Positions 47,504 through 60,737 are shown, counted from the stretch's first letter. The stretch: DNA of 64,000 nt from Ophiodon elongatus (GCA_016806645.1 JACSYO010002159.1:2237001-2301000); one strand, 5' to 3'. Numbers and translations: made by a program. Notes: generated by a model not told the origin, from the sequence alone.

Positions 47504-48741
47504 ATAAGAGTTCAACAGACGCAGTATGATTAGGCTGCAGTTTTTGCTAGCTGTTTATCCCCATTACTGCTGCCAAGGAGCTTACCAGCTAAATTGGGCA
47601 AATTCTGGTCCCCTAAACAAATTACTCGCTCTATTTGAGGAGGGAAATCAAATTAAGAAATTAGCACAGATCCAGCACTGTACCACAGCCAGTAATACTA
47701 TTAGCCCTTAGTTTAGATTTCATCGTTATTCCATCAACTAAGCTCAGGGATACTGTTTGGATGCTGATGCTTATGGATTATCTTTACCTTGCCAACTGTA
47801 AGTATACTCTTAAGTTTGGATTAAATAGCAAAATGCATTTGTACCTGTGGAATCTTGTTAAACAAAAAATGGGCCTGTGTGTCTCGCTTTTTATTCTCCA
47901 GCTGACGTTCTCCTGCTCCACCCCAAAGGCTAATTGTTTGGGAAGTCCTGCATCACTAATGCAGGAGAGATGCAAGGTGGCTGACTGCCTCTGTAGCTGT
48001 AGGGCAGTGAGCACCTGCTGTGGTTTCAAAGAAAGTCTTCAAGACACATTTAGTGCTTACGATAATGAGTTCAAAGCATACAAATTGAAAATGGTCCTTA
48101 AAACAAAATCAAAAACTCTTCTTTGATTAAATCATTGCAGTCTGATTCCACGGGTTTCTGATAATGCTAATAACACTAATAAGGCCATTGGAAACTTTGA
48201 TTTTGACTCTAATGCACACGTAGTCTGAATTAAGTGTGGTCAGCATGTACAGTATTTGCACAAGCCTACATGTGGACATTCTGCAGGTCCTGCAGGTGAA
48301 AGGGAAGAAGAGGGAAAAGTAATGGGTAATAAAAGGATGAACGTAAGAGTAGAATACAGGCTGCGGGAAAAAGGAAATTATGAAGTATCAAAGTGTGATT
48401 AACGTGGGAGTGGGAGTGAAAGAAAACAGCAGGAGGAAACAAAAAATGGCGACGCAACAAATTAAATTATTGGGTCAGAGTGCAAATAATGAGGACCAAT
48501 CTCACACAGAGAGATACAGACAGGAGCGAGTGAGAGAAGGGAATTCACCAGCCATATGTCACCCGCTTCTCTCTCTCTTCCCATTCATTTCTTTTCTTTC
48601 CCTACTTACATTTAAACTACCATCTCTACCCATCTTTCTTCTTTCTGTCGCCCTCCCCGTTTCTCCCAATGCACTCTCACCTGAGCAAGATTAATCGTTC
48701 CAGTCAAATCACATTACCTCCCGGCCCAACTCCGAACTCCG

Positions 48742-48744
<3 letters not shown>
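47504..48744. other. No gene recognised
   Basis: Unique DNA. A 121-codon plus frame (47761-48126) has no recognised motif and no convincing splice signals, so it is not called. 48540-48670 is CT-rich. Confidence 0.5.
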
Positions 48745-48792
<48 letters not shown>

Positions 48793-48803
48793 ACACACAC
48801 ACA
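48745..48803. repeat. (CA)n microsatellite
   Basis: 59 bp with one TACA interruption, followed by gatagagagagaga. Confidence 0.97.
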
Positions 48804-49313
48804 GGGAGATGGATAGAGAGAGAGAGAGGGTCTGTGAGCCAGAGCCAGGGGGAGATGGGAGGATGGAGGGTGGGGGTGCTGATGGAGTTCAATGCATGGA
48901 TAGTCTGCTCATTAAACTCATCACATTATTTTAGCCCTGTGCTTTATTACACTTAACTGGGACACTAAGCACTCAGTCAAACACACACATTCACACATAT
49001 TTCTGAACACGCATCCATCCCAAACTGCGGGTTTGCCATAATGTGCTTATGACGTAGCATGTTTAATTTGAAGAAGAGGATGATTCATGGCCCCTCGATA
49101 ACAATGCTTCATCATGCTGCAGCACCTATGGCATAAGGAGGGGGAGTGCAGGGCAGGAAAACTGTTGTTAATGGGATGCTAATCATCTCATAACCTGGAA
49201 AATAGGTTAACGGGCACAACCCCTTATGCAAATGTGTTTGTGTGTGTACATGTGCATGTGTATTACTGTTTACCTGCATTTTTGTGTGTGGTGGTGCAGA
49301 GTCCATATTTGCA

Positions 49314-49316
<3 letters not shown>
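48804..49316. other. No gene recognised
   Basis: Short purine-rich start, then unique DNA with TG-rich 49230-49260. Confidence 0.6.
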
Positions 49317-49371
<55 letters not shown>

Positions 49372-49379
49372 TGTGTGTG
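49317..49379. repeat. (GT)n / (GTGC)n microsatellite
   Basis: Pure GT passing into about five gcgt units and back to GT. Confidence 0.97.
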
Positions 49380-50085
49380 AGAGGGTGAATATTGATCTAT
49401 CTCTATGTGCTCCATCACCCTGCCAAGCATAATAAGAAAGAATGGGACACTAAGCAGGTGCTCTCCCTCTGCTGATTTATAAAACATATGCACTGGGGTA
49501 AACACCTCAATCACTTAAAGGGGGAAGTCTTGGTGAATTAATCAAATTTACATGCTATAGGGATAATACATTCCTAGTTTGTGCATATGACCTCGAGATT
49601 TTTTAAATACGATTTTCTTTTTTTTTCAAGGAGCGGTGAATAAATCCAGGAATAATCTCTCCTTGGTAAAAAGGGATTCAGTGTGTAAGCTAAACGGGGT
49701 CAAAATAGCCAAGAACGAACTCGGCAAGACTTTGATATTAATGACTTTGTCAGCAGGCTATACATTTTGGTCTTTACACTGAAAACAAAGCGAATGGTAC
49801 TAATACAATTTAAAGACACATGAAAACAAAGGCCAAGCTGCTTAGAGGATGATGGTTCTGTTGAAACGTCCATCCCAAAAAACACACTTGCATCGATCTT
49901 GGTGAAATTGACCCTTTTCTAAGACCCACACATCAAACACAGTTGAGGTAATCATAGCGTAGCATTGTCCAGCTCCGACCAGGGTCAGACAAGTATACGG
50001 CTCTGCTCCAAAGCATGCAATCGTTTCAGATTTTCTTCATTTTCAGCCCGTTTTTTGTGGATGCTCGTCAGGTCTCAGGGTGTTT

Positions 50086-50088
<3 letters not shown>
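49380..50088. other. No gene recognised
   Basis: Unique spacer with a T-run at 49619-49626. Confidence 0.6.

Positions 50089-50172
<84 letters not shown>
50089..50172. repeat. (TG)42 microsatellite
   Basis: 84 bp of perfect TG, the longest pure dinucleotide run in the window. Confidence 0.98.
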
Positions 50173-50173
<1 letters not shown>

Positions 50174-50984
50174 TTTATTTAAATTAGATCTGGACACTAA
50201 GGGTTACTCTGGTCCGATGCTGTCCACTGTGCGAACTTTTCTACTTTGTTATCTGAGAAAGAGGAAGATCTTTCTAGCACCTTTTGTTTTTTTTCACTCC
50301 TTTTTTTTCACTTGTTGTCTCCCACTCTCCTCCTGTCCAAGTTGTTTCTTCATCTCTCGAATCCGTTTGGTCATTTCTCCCGTCTTATTTCACCCTAAGC
50401 CTTTTTCTCCTCCGTTAACTGTCAGCATTCATGTTTAATTCATTTTTATTTTTCTTCTCACCACTGTCATTGTTTCTGTTTACTTATTTTGTGCCGTCTC
50501 TTTCCCCTTCTCCACTCCCTGCAACACAAACACCTTTCTCTCTAACTCCCTATCTATTTTCCTTCCCTGTATTCCACCTCTGACACGACTGCCATCACTG
50601 CTCAGACTCTCATAACCCTGCCAATCAATCAGAGGTAATATAGTTTTATATGACATGTGTCCCTGTGTCATTGGCCTCTGATAGACAGACCTACACCCGC
50701 CATGGGCACTTTGTAAAATGAACAGGCCCCTCAGGATGAAAATAGTTAATGATACATAAATCAAATAGATGATTGTATTGCCTTCTGTAATTTTTTCGTG
50801 GGCACACATGCAAGACAGTATGTGCTGAACGCTGCATTGTGAAAAGGCTTCACATCGGCTATGAAGGGAAAAAACTTAAATCGCCACGGTGATGGTATGA
50901 AAATGTGTCCGTGTTAGAATCTACAGGTGAATGTTAGGTGTTTACACCGTTGAAGGGAACGGCACTTTGACAAGTGCCCTCCCT
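50173..50984. other. No gene recognised
   Basis: Pyrimidine-rich 50275-50600 makes compositional frames; the rest is unique. Confidence 0.55.
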
Positions 50985-51245
50985 AATCAGTGTTCACGGA
51001 CAGGTTGCGCGAGACCTTCCTGCGGAGAGCCGTTGGTGGTGTGTGCCCTGCGACAGACGACCAACACATGAACTTCCTCAAGCTACAGGCAGTGTTCTTG
51101 GTCCTCCAGCCCTTCAGACCCTTAATACGGGGAAGCATGTGATGGTGAGGATCACAAACCACACCACGGTGGCCTATATCAACACCCAGGGCGGAGTTTG
51201 TTCACACTCTACAGCAGCCATGCAGAGTGGCAATGTCTTGTTTGG
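50985..51245 (+). pseudogene. DIRS-type retrotransposon RNase H relic
   Basis: One plus frame gives HMNFLKLQAVFLVLQPF, matching the HIN.LEL.AV.LAL..F start of the DIRS-like RNase H region. After a frameshift near 51115 another frame gives LNTGKHVMVRITNHTTVAYI and NTQGG, matching G..VLVRTDNT.VV.YIN.QGG. The catalytic DN pair of that core is changed to TN, and the homology stops soon after the QGG. Reverse transcriptase and tyrosine recombinase domains were not found nearby. It lies 8 kb downstream of the DIRS-like terminal piece at 42363-43338, too far and with too much unrelated DNA between to assume one copy. Confidence 0.75.
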
Positions 51246-51511
51246 TTTGCCTTGTTTGGTGGGGTGAGGGTCAAGGACATGTCTCAACACCCTGTTCGTT
51301 AACTCGGTTCTTTCTCTTGGACATGTCAGAATCTGCTGCGTACGACCTGGGTTGACCGAGCCCACCTTCTTCTACGCTCTGGCGGCTTATAGGTTATGAA
51401 GAAGTTGGCTGCGGCGGCTAACCTTTAACCGGTCAGGGTCAATGTGGTTGGGTCAATGTTGTGTCATGGCAGGGCAGGGCATGCAGTCATTGGGCTCCAC
51501 CCCATGTCGTT

Positions 51512-51545
51512 TTTGCCCATTAAGTTCATCAACTTAATGGGCAAA
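51512..51545. repeat. Perfect 15-bp stem, 4-nt loop inverted repeat
   Basis: tttgcccattaagtt (51512-51526), loop catc, exact reverse complement aacttaatgggcaaa (51531-51545). It sits about 270 bp after the DIRS RNase H relic. Confidence 0.92.
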
Positions 51546-54537
51546 CATTTGTTATGAATTTATCGGCTGAGTTCCAAATCGTTCATTTATTACCTTACAA
51601 TATCTGATCTTGCATCAACAGCCACTTGAATGATTCATGTTGTTATGGTTGTCTCTCACACACTCAAAGCACACAGTTAAGATTGGGCAAAGATTGTGCT
51701 CTTGCTTGAATATTTATGAAATCTTAAATAAAATAAGTGTTTACTTTAATAACATTGAATTCAAACCAAAAGGGCTTTTTGTTGCTTCCCCACATTGTGA
51801 ACTTTGGTATCTGGTGTCGAAGTGCTACTTTTTTTTTAAAGCACAAATACCAAACAATAGCTCCTCAATTGGCTGCTTTTCTTTTGGTTTGTATTACTGT
51901 TAATTTAATATATTGGGTTTTGGACTGTTTTTCAATGAAACCAGGAATAAAATGTCCTTGTGATGGACATCTTGCACTATTGCATTCAATTAAGTATGAC
52001 TCACCATTAACAGTGTTTGCTACTGCCAGGGATACAAGTGGCTTATACAAGAGCTAAAATGCTTTACCATGATGTCATTTTTTACTAATAATATTTTGAG
52101 TCACTTATGGTTTTTACTTTGTTACCATGCAGGCTTTCATTGCGTTTGACTAAAACATCTGTGTTGGAAGAGTAACACAGAAGATAACATGTTTGAATTG
52201 CATAATACCTATGAACTTGCAGAAAGGTGATGAGAATTGCACTAGATTTCCCAAAAGTGTTATTTGAATATGCATAGCATCACAGCTTTATTATCATAAC
52301 ATGATGATTGCTTCCTGCACATACAACTGTAATTATAATTCATGTATGAATGACTTGATGGTTTATGTAAACTACCTCCTGAATTATTCATGGTAAAGAT
52401 GCCTGTCAAAGGCTAAGTTTCCCCGTTCTGTGTTCTTTTGTGTTAGTGTGTGCATGACTGCATATTTGTGTGTGGGATTTTTTGTGAGCTCGGTCAGTGT
52501 GTGTTTCGATGTTTAAATGTGCCTGTGTGCATGCTTGTGTATGTGCATGACTAACTAATGCATGCATGTGTGTCTGTCGTCAAATTATTGTCATCAGCTC
52601 AGGATAGTCATTTGGGCTTGACCTCAGGTAATAGGGTTTGACAGCCAGTGGCTAAGACAATAATTACAAACGCACAGAGACGGCCTGTATCAAAGCCAGC
52701 TGACTATAATAAAAATCATTTTGGAGCTGTTGTTACTAAAGAGAAGCAATTATCCGCACACAATACTGGGCACAGAGAAGAAACCCCCCTCAAAAAAACC
52801 CAGGAGAAAGCAGGGAAACTTCTAGTGCAAGGGGTGAAATGCGGTCCTTTGTTTAAAAAAATGAAAGTTAATTTGTGTTTATATTAAAGGCCTGAACTGA
52901 ATATGCAATAATACAATTTCAAGGTATTACTTGGTTCTTGCATTCCCCCTCTTCCCTCCAATCCCTTATTGCATTTCCGATACTGTAGTGAGTCATCTCC
53001 TCCCTCTTTCCCCCTTCATTCTCCTTCACCCTCTCCTCTCCTTTTCTCTTTCAGTAGATGTCACTGCAGTTCCACCACCAGCCAGGCGAGCGGGCGGATT
53101 GCAATGCATCGTGGGACACAGACACCCGCAGGTGACGATAGCCGTGACGAAAGGGACTGTAAGGGAGGGGAGAGGTGTAGAAAAGATATAACATGGGGAG
53201 GAAGAGGACAGATAAAGGGAAAGGGAGAGGAGGAGACGTTCACTCCGTCTTTACAGGTTGCTCTGGTAGGGTTGGCGAGAACTTAAATAGACTTAAATCT
53301 TTCACATGCATCACGTGCACATTCCAGCCTAAAACATGTACATACAGACACATAAACAGTAGCACACAGGTACATACCAACACTTTTAAGAAAATGGAAC
53401 CATAAACCCACACATATTCCTGAGATGCAATTAACTGTCGTGCCCCCATCTACTATCAGTTAGTAATGAATAGATAAAGTGTTGTGGCATCAGGGGAAAT
53501 GTGAGTGAAGATAGAGGTGTTGTTGACTTGTCTCTGTCAAACAGATAGCAATCTGCCAGCTCTCCAGTGTTCAACCACTTCCCCTGATTGGGGCCTGATG
53601 TAATTACTTTATTAAGTATGGGAAATGAAAAATATCACTGCTCATCTAGTGACATTTGAAATACTGTTTTACTTGGTTGTAGGTTCTAAAGTATAAAACG
53701 GCGTCACATTTTTTTGTTCTTTTCAACTTAACTTATATGTCATCAAAAGAGCACATTCATGCGAATTTTCTATTTGCTTTTAAGTTAGTTTTTGTTGTTC
53801 GGATCACCTTTAAGATGTTGATGTGCCCGAACTGCAGATTATATAACCAAATGTGACTGGACCCAGGGTTGCTTACATAATCTAAATTAAATCTGGGACA
53901 ATATGTCCTTTGCTTCCAGGACTAATACTACTAGGGATGATAATGCAAAACTAGTTAGTAAAAATCCACATACATTGTTAAGATAATGCTGTGAGCGGAC
54001 TACATCATATTTTTGTCTCGTGAGATGGTCACTTTGTAAGAGAAGGTAATCACAGCGTCATGACATGGCATATTACAAGTTAGATCTCGACCAATCATAG
54101 CTTGCCTTGTACAGAGGTGATCTGTAAGGTGCCGGGGACCGACCTCATTGTTCCACCTGAAAGTACCCACAGAAAATATGTATCTGCAAACAATTGTATT
54201 ATTGCAGAGGGTGACGACACAGCCACGGGCGTAATTATTTTCAAACAATGCCACAGACTTTACTACAGGTTCACTGCAATGAAATAACACATTCCTGTTT
54301 TGTTTTTCCACATTTAGAGTTCACAGAAGTGGGCTGTGTACTCCTGTGGGCCATCACCACTGAGCATTTTTTAGATGTTGTCAAACCAGGTAGGAGAAGG
54401 GTGGACAACCAAATACATTGTTTGACCATTCCCTGAGGGATTTGATGTCCCTATCAGCAGGACAACTGTTTGGGTCTTCCTAAAAAGAAAAAATATATAT
54501 ATATATATGTTTGTCTTACGATGTGGCAATGCTATGA
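51546..54537. other. No gene recognised; one exon-like segment
   Basis: The 51600-52960 part is AT-rich; 52230-52400 is rich in ATTCAT, TAATTA and ATGCAT words. At 53055-53131 a 77-bp CG-richer segment sits between a long pyrimidine tract ending tttcag and a cag/gtgacg donor, so it could be an exon. The phase is unknown and no protein family is recognised. The 54000-54310 frame on the minus strand (103 codons) has no known motif. Confidence 0.45.
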
Positions 54538-54700
54538 TTAAGGTATGGCTAGGTTTAGGTTTTGGTCAGGTTTAGGAAAAAAGATCATTGTTTGGATAAA
54601 AAGTGCTTTATTAAAGTTTGGGAACCTTCGCTGTCATGGTTACAGTAAAAACCACATGTTTAAGTAAGGGAACGATCTTAGTCACGGTAAATATACCCCG
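54538..54700. repeat. Probable dispersed repeat (aggtttaggaaaaaagatca family)
   Basis: Contains aggtttaggaaaaaagatca, ggttacagtaaaaaccaca and taagtaagggaacgatctta. I recognise this arrangement as an interspersed sequence in fish genomes. Its class is unknown and no ends were found. Confidence 0.45.
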
Positions 54701-56760
54701 AACAAGTAAAAACCTATTGACTATCGGTTGTAACAGGAAATAAACAGCTGTTTCCTATGTTAAAGTCCTTAGCTAAAAAGACTGGTGCTGTGTTTTTTTT
54801 CAACTCATACCTGTGAGTTTGGGGCCATTATCGAGCTGGTTTTGCGTTGTCTGAATTGGGCATGAAACCTTGTTTGTGCCTTCCATAGTACCATATTCAA
54901 ATTCAGGAACAACTTTAGCATACATTTTAGGATGATCAGCTGTTTAATCTATCAAATGACTTTCCCTACCAGAACGTAGCAGCTGCATGCTTGCTGTCTA
55001 ATCAAATGCTCTATTTAAATGTTCTAATTATTCATGCTGCCACCTTTGCATCAGTGCTTGCTTTGCATTCCCCACTGCTCCATAACTTGAAGTGTGAGTG
55101 AGAAGTTTCATTAATGCCATTTCGCTATTCTTGGATTCCATATGGAACAATGTTAGCCCATATGTACCACAGAAGGTGACGTAGACCTAAATGGATTCAT
55201 TAAAAATATATTCTCAACACCTGCATGATTTGGTGATACCGCTCATTGAAGAAAGAAAAAGGAAAATAACTTATAAGAATGGAAAAAAATGAAACATAGC
55301 CATTAATTTCAGCAATCGAGTCTTAGGAAACCCAAGAAACTCCCTGCCTTCTCTTCCCATCCATTTACATGAATGTGCAATTTCCACATTTCAATAATGC
55401 TACTAAACATTATTAGACATCTTGTGCATGGTGAATTCTAACTTTGACAAAAGTGGTCCTGGCGGAATGAGTACGGTTGTGTACGGATGTGTTTGGCATT
55501 AATGTGCAGTTTATCTCTCGGGTAAACGCAACGTTGTCTGAGTGTTTGGTTGCACTCACAGGATACTATTAAATCCTTCTCAAGTATCTGCTTCTCTAGA
55601 GAAAGAGAGAGACAGGTGCGAGTTGCAATGCAAGAGAAGCAGGGCAGGCTCGTGTGTGTGTGTTTGACATTTTTGTGTGTGAGCATGGATTGCATGGAAG
55701 TGTGTGTGTGTGTGTGAACATTAGTGTGTGTTTGTGCGGTTGTGAGCATTCTTGTGTGTCACAGTTCAGGAGCAGACAAGTGGAGAGGAGCATTAAACGC
55801 CCTCTTCCTCCACTAATCAGGGATTAGACAGTGTTTAAGAGCATAAGAGAGAAACATAAAACAAATGAGTGTGCGAAAGAGACAGTTGAAAACGCCTATG
55901 TGTAAATTAAATGAATGGCTGTTTGTGTTAGTCATGTCTCGATTGTGCCATGGATGTGTAGCAAGCCAGCTTTTGATTTCATGTAATTTCTGAGTCATTT
56001 AGTTTCTTTTGTTTCCACTCACCCTTCAAATTGACCTCTAATACCACTACATAATTACTATACAAATGGAATAAAAGCATTTGAAAAGTTGTTTCTACTT
56101 GCTCAGTGGTCACATACTATGTTATATAAAAGAAGTTACTACTTTGTCGAATATTCATGTCGAAAGAAGGTTTTTGAAACTTCAGTGGCCTCAAGTGACT
56201 TGTTTGTTAAAGGAAAAAAAAAATCTCTCTAAGGATATGGTCACACCAATGTCAATGCAGCCTCCCCATTCATTTCAGTTCTACAGTAGTGGCCACACTT
56301 TGTATCACAAGATCACTTGATGCACAGTGACCCCGACACAACCATTTGTTTATACATCTCGAAGAGCCTTATCAGTTTGCTATTCCATGCTTTTCATAAG
56401 CCAACAGAAAGTCAGCCTTCTTGCCCAATGAAGTCACTTCTGAAAAGAAAAAAATCTGTCCTGTTATCTTAATATATCCCTAGCTTGTCGCTCTAAAGTT
56501 TTGGAGTTTAAAATCCTCAAACCACCCGACCAAGATCATATTTCATCGTCTCACCAGTCCCTGAAGCAACACGCCCCCTCCAAAGCAGCTACTTGTGCTA
56601 TTTTTGGTCTGAATATCTGCTAAGTTTTGCTTAGAATTAATCAGATTTCCTGCCATTCCGGTGGCATTGCAGCTAATGCAAAACCTTTTGGTGATATTCC
56701 ACAAATGATAACTTGTTACAATTGGGAGAAAGGTGATGCCATTTTTGTCGCACATACATA
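54701..56760. other. No gene recognised
   Basis: Unique DNA. 54940-55110 is dense in homeodomain/POU-like words (taattattcatg, tttgcatc, tttgcattc). A loose TG-rich area lies at 55650-55760. Confidence 0.5.
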
Positions 56761-57240
56761 AATAGAGATATAATGAGAGGTGAGAAGCAAGGTATGAGGA
56801 GAGAATGAGATATGCAGGGTGACGAGAAAGTGAGAGGGAGAGAGAAAAAAAGAAACAGGCAGAATTAAAAAGAGAGAGAGTGTCAGAGAGAGAGAGAGGA
56901 AGGCGAGGAAGACAGTCTTCCTGGGGATGTAGGAATGATTAATGTGAAGCTGTCAGAAAGGTGGAGAGGTGAAACCACAGCGATGGGGGAAGAGTCATGG
57001 CCAGGTGCAGAGAGAGAGAGAGAGAGAGAGAGAGAAAATGCTGGGAGAGAGTGGTGAAAGCATGAAAGGGGCTCCAGGAAAGACTGCTTAGAGGGAATGA
57101 GAGGAAGCGAAGAGAGAGAGAGTGAGGGAGGCTTGAGGTGTGAAAGAGGATTCAGGCAGGATGCTGCGAAACAGAAAGAGAGGCAAAGACAGCAATATAG
57201 AGATAGACGGAGACACCAAGATAGAAAGAAAATACATAGT
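56761..57240. repeat. Purine-rich (GA) region
   Basis: About 480 bp strongly biased to G and A on the plus strand, including a pure (GA)n run at 57009-57035 and shorter ones at 56870 and 57110. Confidence 0.88.
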
Positions 57241-57316
57241 GCTACCTGCTAAGGTGAGAGACCAGTGATAAAGTGCCTTTAGATTTCTGTATGAGAGCCT
57301 GCTGTGTTTGTGTGTA

Positions 57317-57409
57317 TGTGTGTGTGTGTGTGTGTGAAAGAGAGATCAACTCTGTGAGCATAGTTAACACATGTTCTTTGTCACAGCGATGGCCTGATTG
57401 TTAAATATG

Positions 57410-57461
<52 letters not shown>

Positions 57462-57464
57462 TGT
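57317..57464. repeat. Two (TG)n microsatellites
   Basis: One at 57317-57336 and a longer one at 57414-57464 with a TTTG interruption, separated by about 77 bp of unique DNA. Confidence 0.94.
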
Positions 57465-57836
57465 GGCACCTTGCCATAAATCCCACCTCTGTGTTAACCA
57501 GCACTACATTGGTCTGCAGCTGCAGTTATTGTTCAACTTCCCCTTCGACCTCACGCTGCTTTATTGCCCCGTTCCATCAAATGGCTCGTTCTATTGTGCA
57601 TACCTATCCTGGTGTGTCTTGTGTGTCCTTGTGTGCGAGTGCTTGCATTGTAACATACTGTAACACAAACTTAGTTTGTGGACAGGGCGGTAATAGGAAA
57701 CTAGCTTGTTTCCACTGAGCCCTCAGCCCAAGCAGCTCCATTTGTTTAAGTTCGACTTGGCAGTTAATGGATTTTCCATGAAAAGTGGGAATCCATCAGT
57801 GTGCACTCTGAGGCATGTGCACACATGTAGGTTAGG

Positions 57837-57838
<2 letters not shown>

Positions 57839-57879
<41 letters not shown>
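57839..57879. repeat. (CA)20 microsatellite
   Basis: 41 bp of CA. Confidence 0.97.
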
Positions 57880-57882
<3 letters not shown>

Positions 57883-60737
57883 TCATATTTTGGTTCATAA
57901 CGTTGGTCATGATAAGCAGTAACTCACCCCTGACCACCTCTGATGTAGAGAAAAAAAAACTTAAAGGTGCTTTAATCTATATTAACAATTAATCTAATGA
58001 CTACATTTAAAAGTCAGACAGCATTATCTCAACACTGATACTGAAGTATTCAAAGCCACATTATACCAAGTCAAAGACTTGTTCATTTAATTGTTGCCAA
58101 TACTATGAAACCAAAACTCTGAACTCATAACCCTGACGTATTTCATATCTCACACTGTAACAATATTCAGTATGTTACAGAGAGAGAAAAATGATAAAAG
58201 ATAATACTGACTTGTCTCCAAGTTCTAATAGTGACATTACATTTTATTAAAGAAACTGTGTTGATTCCTGTTTGAGCAATTTTTTAAAACTCTGGTCTTT
58301 TATGGAAAAAAAGGAAACGTTTGCATAACAGCAATTGAGCTGGTAAAGCTTCACTGTGTTTTTCTCAAGAACATGTCAGCAGACATTTGTCTGTACAGGG
58401 GATTCAAGCAGGTCCCCAGAAATAAGTCCATCAGCCTTTTGCTGCATCACTCTGCACATTAAAAATCACATAACTTGATTTTAATGTTCTTTTAATGTGT
58501 TTTTTTAGATACATTTTAGATGAACTTGCAGCCCATCAGTGAGTTGGCAGTGTGGCAGCTTCAACTGCCAAACCATAAGCAAAGCTAATTACAAAAATTA
58601 TCAACTGTCATTAATATACATAAATAATACAATGTGACTGCTCTACCTGTGCAGTTTTACCTCACTATGCTTTTTTATTTTTATTTAATTTGAATAAACT
58701 GTAATTAGAAGATCAGAAGTTTAATTATTGTTGAAATGTAACCTTCCCGTTATGACAAGAACGCACATTGAACTGAGCTGCAATGAGAAACCTTGTGAGA
58801 TGCAAAATGCTAAACTGCAGTATAGTTGACCATCTACCCCATTGGCTCTGAATTTTAATCAGCATGAACGGTACAATAATTTTCATGACATTTCCGTTTT
58901 CCTGATTATTATGCAGCGGACAGAAACAAGAAATATGGAAAATAAATACAGGGCATAAAATGCAACACAAGTTGTGAGCTCAATGTGAATTGTTCCGAGT
59001 TGGTATGCAGCAGACTTTACTTCACAAAAAAGTAGTTTGTGTTCTGCCTCGAGTTTGTGCCATTATGCTTAAAAAAAAACAAAAAATCAGAATCTTTATT
59101 ATTGGTCTCAGCGCCACCTCGACTTTTGGCTAAGAGCTACTTCAGAGGCATCTCCATAGAGAAAAACACATGCCTTTGGGAAATGAATAGAAACACAGAG
59201 GTCATTCACACACTTACTCTCCAGGCATCAACATTACAAAGTTATTGATGCTCACAACTTAACCGTGCATCAACTGCAAAATGTGTGATGAATGCACAAA
59301 ATGAGTTGATTATTTTTTCTCCTCTTCTGTATCTCTATAGCTCATTGCATCTGGCAGAGCATCTGTCACAGCCTGGTGACAGAGTAGCATTCATAGGACA
59401 CTGCAGCCTACTGTATTCATCCTCATTGAAACAAAGTGATACAGACCTACGGTTTGATTCAAGACAAGCAGCAAGACCTCCGTAACAAATGAAGAAAAAA
59501 ACAAATTGAGCACTATTTGTCAGGGATGGTACAAATTGCTAGTTTCCCCTCTCAGTTTGCCTGCCAGGAGGACTTTTTTCTAATAATCTCTATCTATCTG
59601 TGTTTCAGGTATACAGAAGTACATGTTCTGTCTGTCTGCCGTGTCTCTGTCAGTCATGTCTGACAGTCTCGTCTGTACGTCTGTCTGTTCCTATCTCCAT
59701 TCGCCTGTACCATAATTCAGTGCTCACTTTCTCCTTCACTCCCATTATCTAACTGCAGAGTGTGTAGGTGGTACGGAGTACATGATGGTTGATTAAATAG
59801 TACAAGCAGCCCATACTAGGGGCTTAATTAGTCATAAAAGGCCAATTCACCAACAATTAAAACCAGCTTCACTGACTTTAATGATATCACAATGAGAGCC
59901 TTAGCTCCATCGCTTTACGCGATAAAAGAGACCATGAAAGAAAATATGTGAAGTGAGATGGATGTTACAGGAGGGAGAAAGCTGGGGTTTTGAGGGTGGA
60001 TACCTGTTTTGGTGGTATGATTCTTGCCGGAAATTATTTGCCTGTGACACTACATAACTTGTAATGGTGATGTGGACAGTGTTGGTGCTCAGGAGGGTGG
60101 CTATGAAAAAAGTATCTGTGATAGTGTTCTCATACAGTATATTCATTCTTTTTTACAGGAAAGGCGGTGGTTAAGACATTTTTTGTGAAAATAGAGACCC
60201 AAGAGATGACACAGTTTATGCATTATATGGACATGGAAATCAGATTGCAGTAGTGGAGGGAAATTATGGTAAACTCTGTTTCTCTGAAAATCCCAAATCT
60301 GCTCTCTTTTTACTGTATTATATCGGAACATGTCTCTATAAGAAAGAGCTCACAATACATTAATATGCAGATAAAGGGCATGCCATTTATTTACTTTTAT
60401 TTAACACCAGCTCTACCAGTAAAATATATATTTATTCATAAATATGCAAACAATCTGCTTCATCTACATCGTTTGGATTACAGTAAATGCATATTTTGAT
60501 TATGGTGTTTAACTTGTGAGGATATTATGACAATAACTGTTCTTTTTATCGCCACACAATAGCAGGTAGTCAAGAAGAAGTTGCCTATCCTTCAATACAC
60601 ATTGAATAAACTTACTATAACACAGTAGCTGCAATAGATAATTTTCTTCAGCAAATTGTTGTACTGGGAATTAAGACCTACCGCTGCTCAGACCACAATA
60701 AACAAACTATGGGAGGGAGACCAGTCGACCACACTTA
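57880..60737. other. No gene recognised (2.9 kb)
   Basis: AT-rich unique DNA without domains. An imperfect TCTG/GTCT-rich tract lies at 59622-59695. Confidence 0.55.

Noticed and set aside
47761..48126. 121-codon plus-strand frame
   Set aside because: No recognised domain, ordinary AT content and no splice or promoter support.
54000..54311. 103-codon minus-strand frame
   Set aside because: No family motif recognised; frames on both strands overlap it and none is favoured.
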